DNA of 64,000 bases from Mycobacteroides abscessus ATCC 19977 (GTDB taxonomy: Bacteria; Actinomycetota; Actinomycetes; Mycobacteriales; Mycobacteriaceae). The position numbers and the translations under genes are program-made. This document shows, piece after piece, positions 62,270 through 64,000 of this stretch. The notes beneath the pieces are model-generated. The model saw only the letters and a program-made list of their open reading frames with translations, was not told the DNA's origin and made no database searches. The stretch lies in assembly GCF_000069185.1 (NCBI RefSeq), contig NC_010397.1:248001-312000 (forward strand). The letters run 5' to 3'. Numbering within the stretch: position 1 is the first letter of the stretch; every line of letters begins with the position of its first letter.

Positions 62270-64000
62270 GTGGCCCTGTACCGCAAGTATCGCCCGGCGA
62301 CCTTCGCCGAAGTCGTCGGCCAGGAGCATGTCACCGGACCGTTGACCACTGCCCTGGATGCCGGCCGGATCAATCACGCCTATTTGTTCTCGGGGCCCCG
62401 CGGTTGCGGCAAGACGTCTTCTGCCCGCATCCTGGCCCGCTCCCTGAACTGTGTGCAGGGACCCACCTCGACGCCGTGCGGAACGTGTGAATCCTGTGTC
62501 GCGTTGGCGCCCAACGGTTCGGGCAATGTCGATGTCATCGAGCTCGACGCCGCCAGCCACGGCGGTGTCGATGACACCCGTGAGCTACGCGACCGTGCCT
62601 TCTACGCGCCGGCTCAATCGCGCTACCGCATCTTCATCATCGATGAGGCGCACATGGTCACCACGGCGGGCTTCAACGCGCTACTCAAGATCGTCGAGGA
62701 GCCGCCCGAGCACCTGATCTTCGTCTTCGCCACCACCGAGCCGGAGAAGGTGCTGCCCACCATCCGGTCGCGGACCCACCACTATCCGTTCCGTCTGCTG
62801 GCACCCAAGACGATGCGTACGCTCGTCGAAGGCATCTGCGCGCAAGAGAACGTGTCCGTTGACGACCCGGTGTACCCATTGGTGATCCGGGCCGGCGCCG
62901 GCTCTCCGCGTGACACCTTGTCGGTACTCGATCAGCTGCTTGCCGGGGCCGATGAGGAACGCGTCACCTATCAGCGGGCACTCTCGCTGTTGGGTGTCAC
63001 CGATATCGCGTTGATCGACGATGCGGTGGATGCGCTTGCCGCCGGTGACGGCGCCGCGGTGTTCGGTGCGATTGAGGGTGTGATGGATGCCGGGCACGAT
63101 CCACGCCGGTTCGGCACCGATTTGCTTGAGCGCTTCCGCGACCTGATTGTGCTGCAGGCTGTTCCGGATGCGGTGGAGCGTGGGGTGGTGGATGCGCCGC
63201 AGGATGTGCTTGAGCGCATGCGTGAGCAAGCCGAGCGCATCGGTCCCGCCACCTTGACCAGGTATGCCGAGGTGTTGCATGCGGGTCTGGGGGAGATGCG
63301 CGGTGCGACAGCGCCGCGGCTGCTGTTGGAAGTGGTGTGTGCGAGGCTGCTACTGCCCTCGGCTACCGATGCGGAATCGGCGGTGCTGCAACGTGTCGAG
63401 CGCATCGAGAAGCGGCTGGACATGTCGGTGCCGGAGGCGGACGGCGCCAGCGCCGCGCCACGCTTTGTCCGTAAATCTCAAGCGGCTGCTGCCCCGGCCG
63501 CGGAAACTGCTGCGTCACCCGCTCCGGCGCCCCAACCTCCCCGCCCGGCCCCTGAACCACCCGCGCCGATACCCGGCCCGGCGCCTGAGCCGCCCGCGCC
63601 ACGTCCGGAACCCGAGCCGGCCCCTGAGCCCGAGCCGGCTCCGGAACCCACGCCAATCCCTGAGCCACCCGCGCCGGAACCAGCTCCCGAGCCAGAGCCG
63701 GAGCCGGCCCCAGTACCGGAGCCCGAACCTGCTCGTGAACCGCGTCAGCCCGGTGCGCTGGACACCACCGCTGTGCGCAATGCCTGGGCGGAGATCCGCG
63801 CCAAGGTGCGGGATCGGAGCCGCACCACCGAGGTCATGCTGTCGGGCGCCACTGTGCGCGCCATCGATGGCAACACCCTTGTGCTGTCGCACGATTCGCC
63901 GCCACTAGCCAAGCGCATCACCGAGTCGCGCAATGCCGAGGTCATCCGCGAGGCGTTGAGGGATGCGCTCGGTGTCAACTGGGAGATCCGCTGCGACGTG
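62270..64000 (+). CDS. dnaX: DNA polymerase III subunit gamma/tau, 3'-partial
   Basis: 577 codons to the window end, no stop reached. GTG start gives VALYRKYRPATFAEVVGQEH. Walker A SGPRGCGKTSS (residues 41-51), four-Cys zinc module (CVQGPTSTPCGTCESC), Walker B FIIDEAHM and arginine-finger TIRSRTH follow, then a Pro/Glu-rich linker of PEPAPEP repeats (about 410-490) and the tau C-terminal domain. Loads the beta clamp and links polymerase to helicase. No A-rich slippery site for a frameshifted gamma form is visible in the window. Confidence 0.95.
   Translation, partial: MALYRKYRPATFAEVVGQEHVTGPLTTALDAGRINHAYLFSGPRGCGKTSSARILARSLNCVQGPTSTPCGTCESCVALAPNGSGNVDVIELDAASHGGVDDTRELRDRAFYAPAQSRYRIFIIDEAHMVTTAGFNALLKIVEEPPEHLIFVFATTEPEKVLPTIRSRTHHYPFRLLAPKTMRTLVEGICAQENVSVDDPVYPLVIRAGAGSPRDTLSVLDQLLAGADEERVTYQRALSLLGVTDIALIDDAVDALAAGDGAAVFGAIEGVMDAGHDPRRFGTDLLERFRDLIVLQAVPDAVERGVVDAPQDVLERMREQAERIGPATLTRYAEVLHAGLGEMRGATAPRLLLEVVCARLLLPSATDAESAVLQRVERIEKRLDMSVPEADGASAAPRFVRKSQAAAAPAAETAASPAPAPQPPRPAPEPPAPIPGPAPEPPAPRPEPEPAPEPEPAPEPTPIPEPPAPEPAPEPEPEPAPVPEPEPAREPRQPGALDTTAVRNAWAEIRAKVRDRSRTTEVMLSGATVRAIDGNTLVLSHDSPPLAKRITESRNAEVIREALRDALGVNWEIRCDV

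Noticed and set aside
63540..63740. Repeat array, possible CRISPR
   Set aside because: The short CCGGAGCC/CCTGAGCC units are in frame and encode the Pro/Glu linker of DnaX; there are no spacers.

Overview
The window is high-GC actinobacterial DNA and very probably comes from the Mycobacteroides (Mycobacterium) abscessus complex. Evidence: the gene order follows the mycobacterial stretch known in M. tuberculosis as Rv3759c-Rv3721c (proXVWZ, Rv3755c-like, tyrA, Rv3753c-like, tadA, tRNA-Ser, ligC/Rv3730c, ffs, aspC, dnaX). In addition it carries an aqdRABC alkylquinolone-degradation cassette and phz-like genes, both described for M. abscessus. Species assignment is inference from gene content, not from a database search.

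Layout. 1-2080: right end of an integrated element, closed by a 3' tRNA-Arg duplicate (att site); it carries a WxG-type secreted-toxin candidate with a membrane-anchored partner. 2100-15000: chromosomal genes (SRPBCC, TetR/GNAT pair, GMC oxidoreductase, a type VII-linked EspC-like/DUF1023 hydrolase/lipoprotein operon, acyl-CoA dehydrogenase, ThrE-like exporter, DapB-like/SDR pair with a divergent TetR). 15053-22417: conserved core (osmoprotectant ABC transporter, tyrA, tadA, a secreted-protein tandem pair, tRNA-Ser(CGA)). 22418-24700: low-conservation insertion beside the tRNA, with a translationally coupled nucleotidyltransferase-like/unknown gene pair and a decayed SRPBCC gene. 24701-37129: tgt, P450, SBP-permease fusion, gluQ, the divergent ligC and Prim-PolC repair genes, GT87 mannosyltransferase, tRNA-Ser(GGA), MFS, quinone oxidoreductase.

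37255-58196 is an accessory block of about 21 kb. It holds three units. (i) A five-gene operon with an adjacent CreE-like flavoenzyme and CreD-like lyase, the pair that makes nitrous acid from aspartate, together with an ANL ligase of the kind that can act as a diazotase. (ii) An operon predicted to make 3-hydroxyanthranilate (PhzC-, PhzE- and PhzD-like enzymes plus an EntA-like dehydrogenase) and ending in an amidohydrolase; the later phenazine genes are absent. (iii) aqdR/aqdABC with two matching operators. A GAF-PucR regulator and a transposase-like protein that appears to lack a catalytic Asp sit between (i) and (ii). The simplest reading is a cryptic aromatic N-N or benzoxazole-type secondary-metabolite locus next to a quorum-signal quenching cassette.

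58197-64000 returns to core: a decayed 13E12/HNH gene that still carries a perfect LexA box, the SRP RNA gene, aspC, three tandem paralogous lipoproteins on the other strand, and the start of dnaX, which runs off the window.
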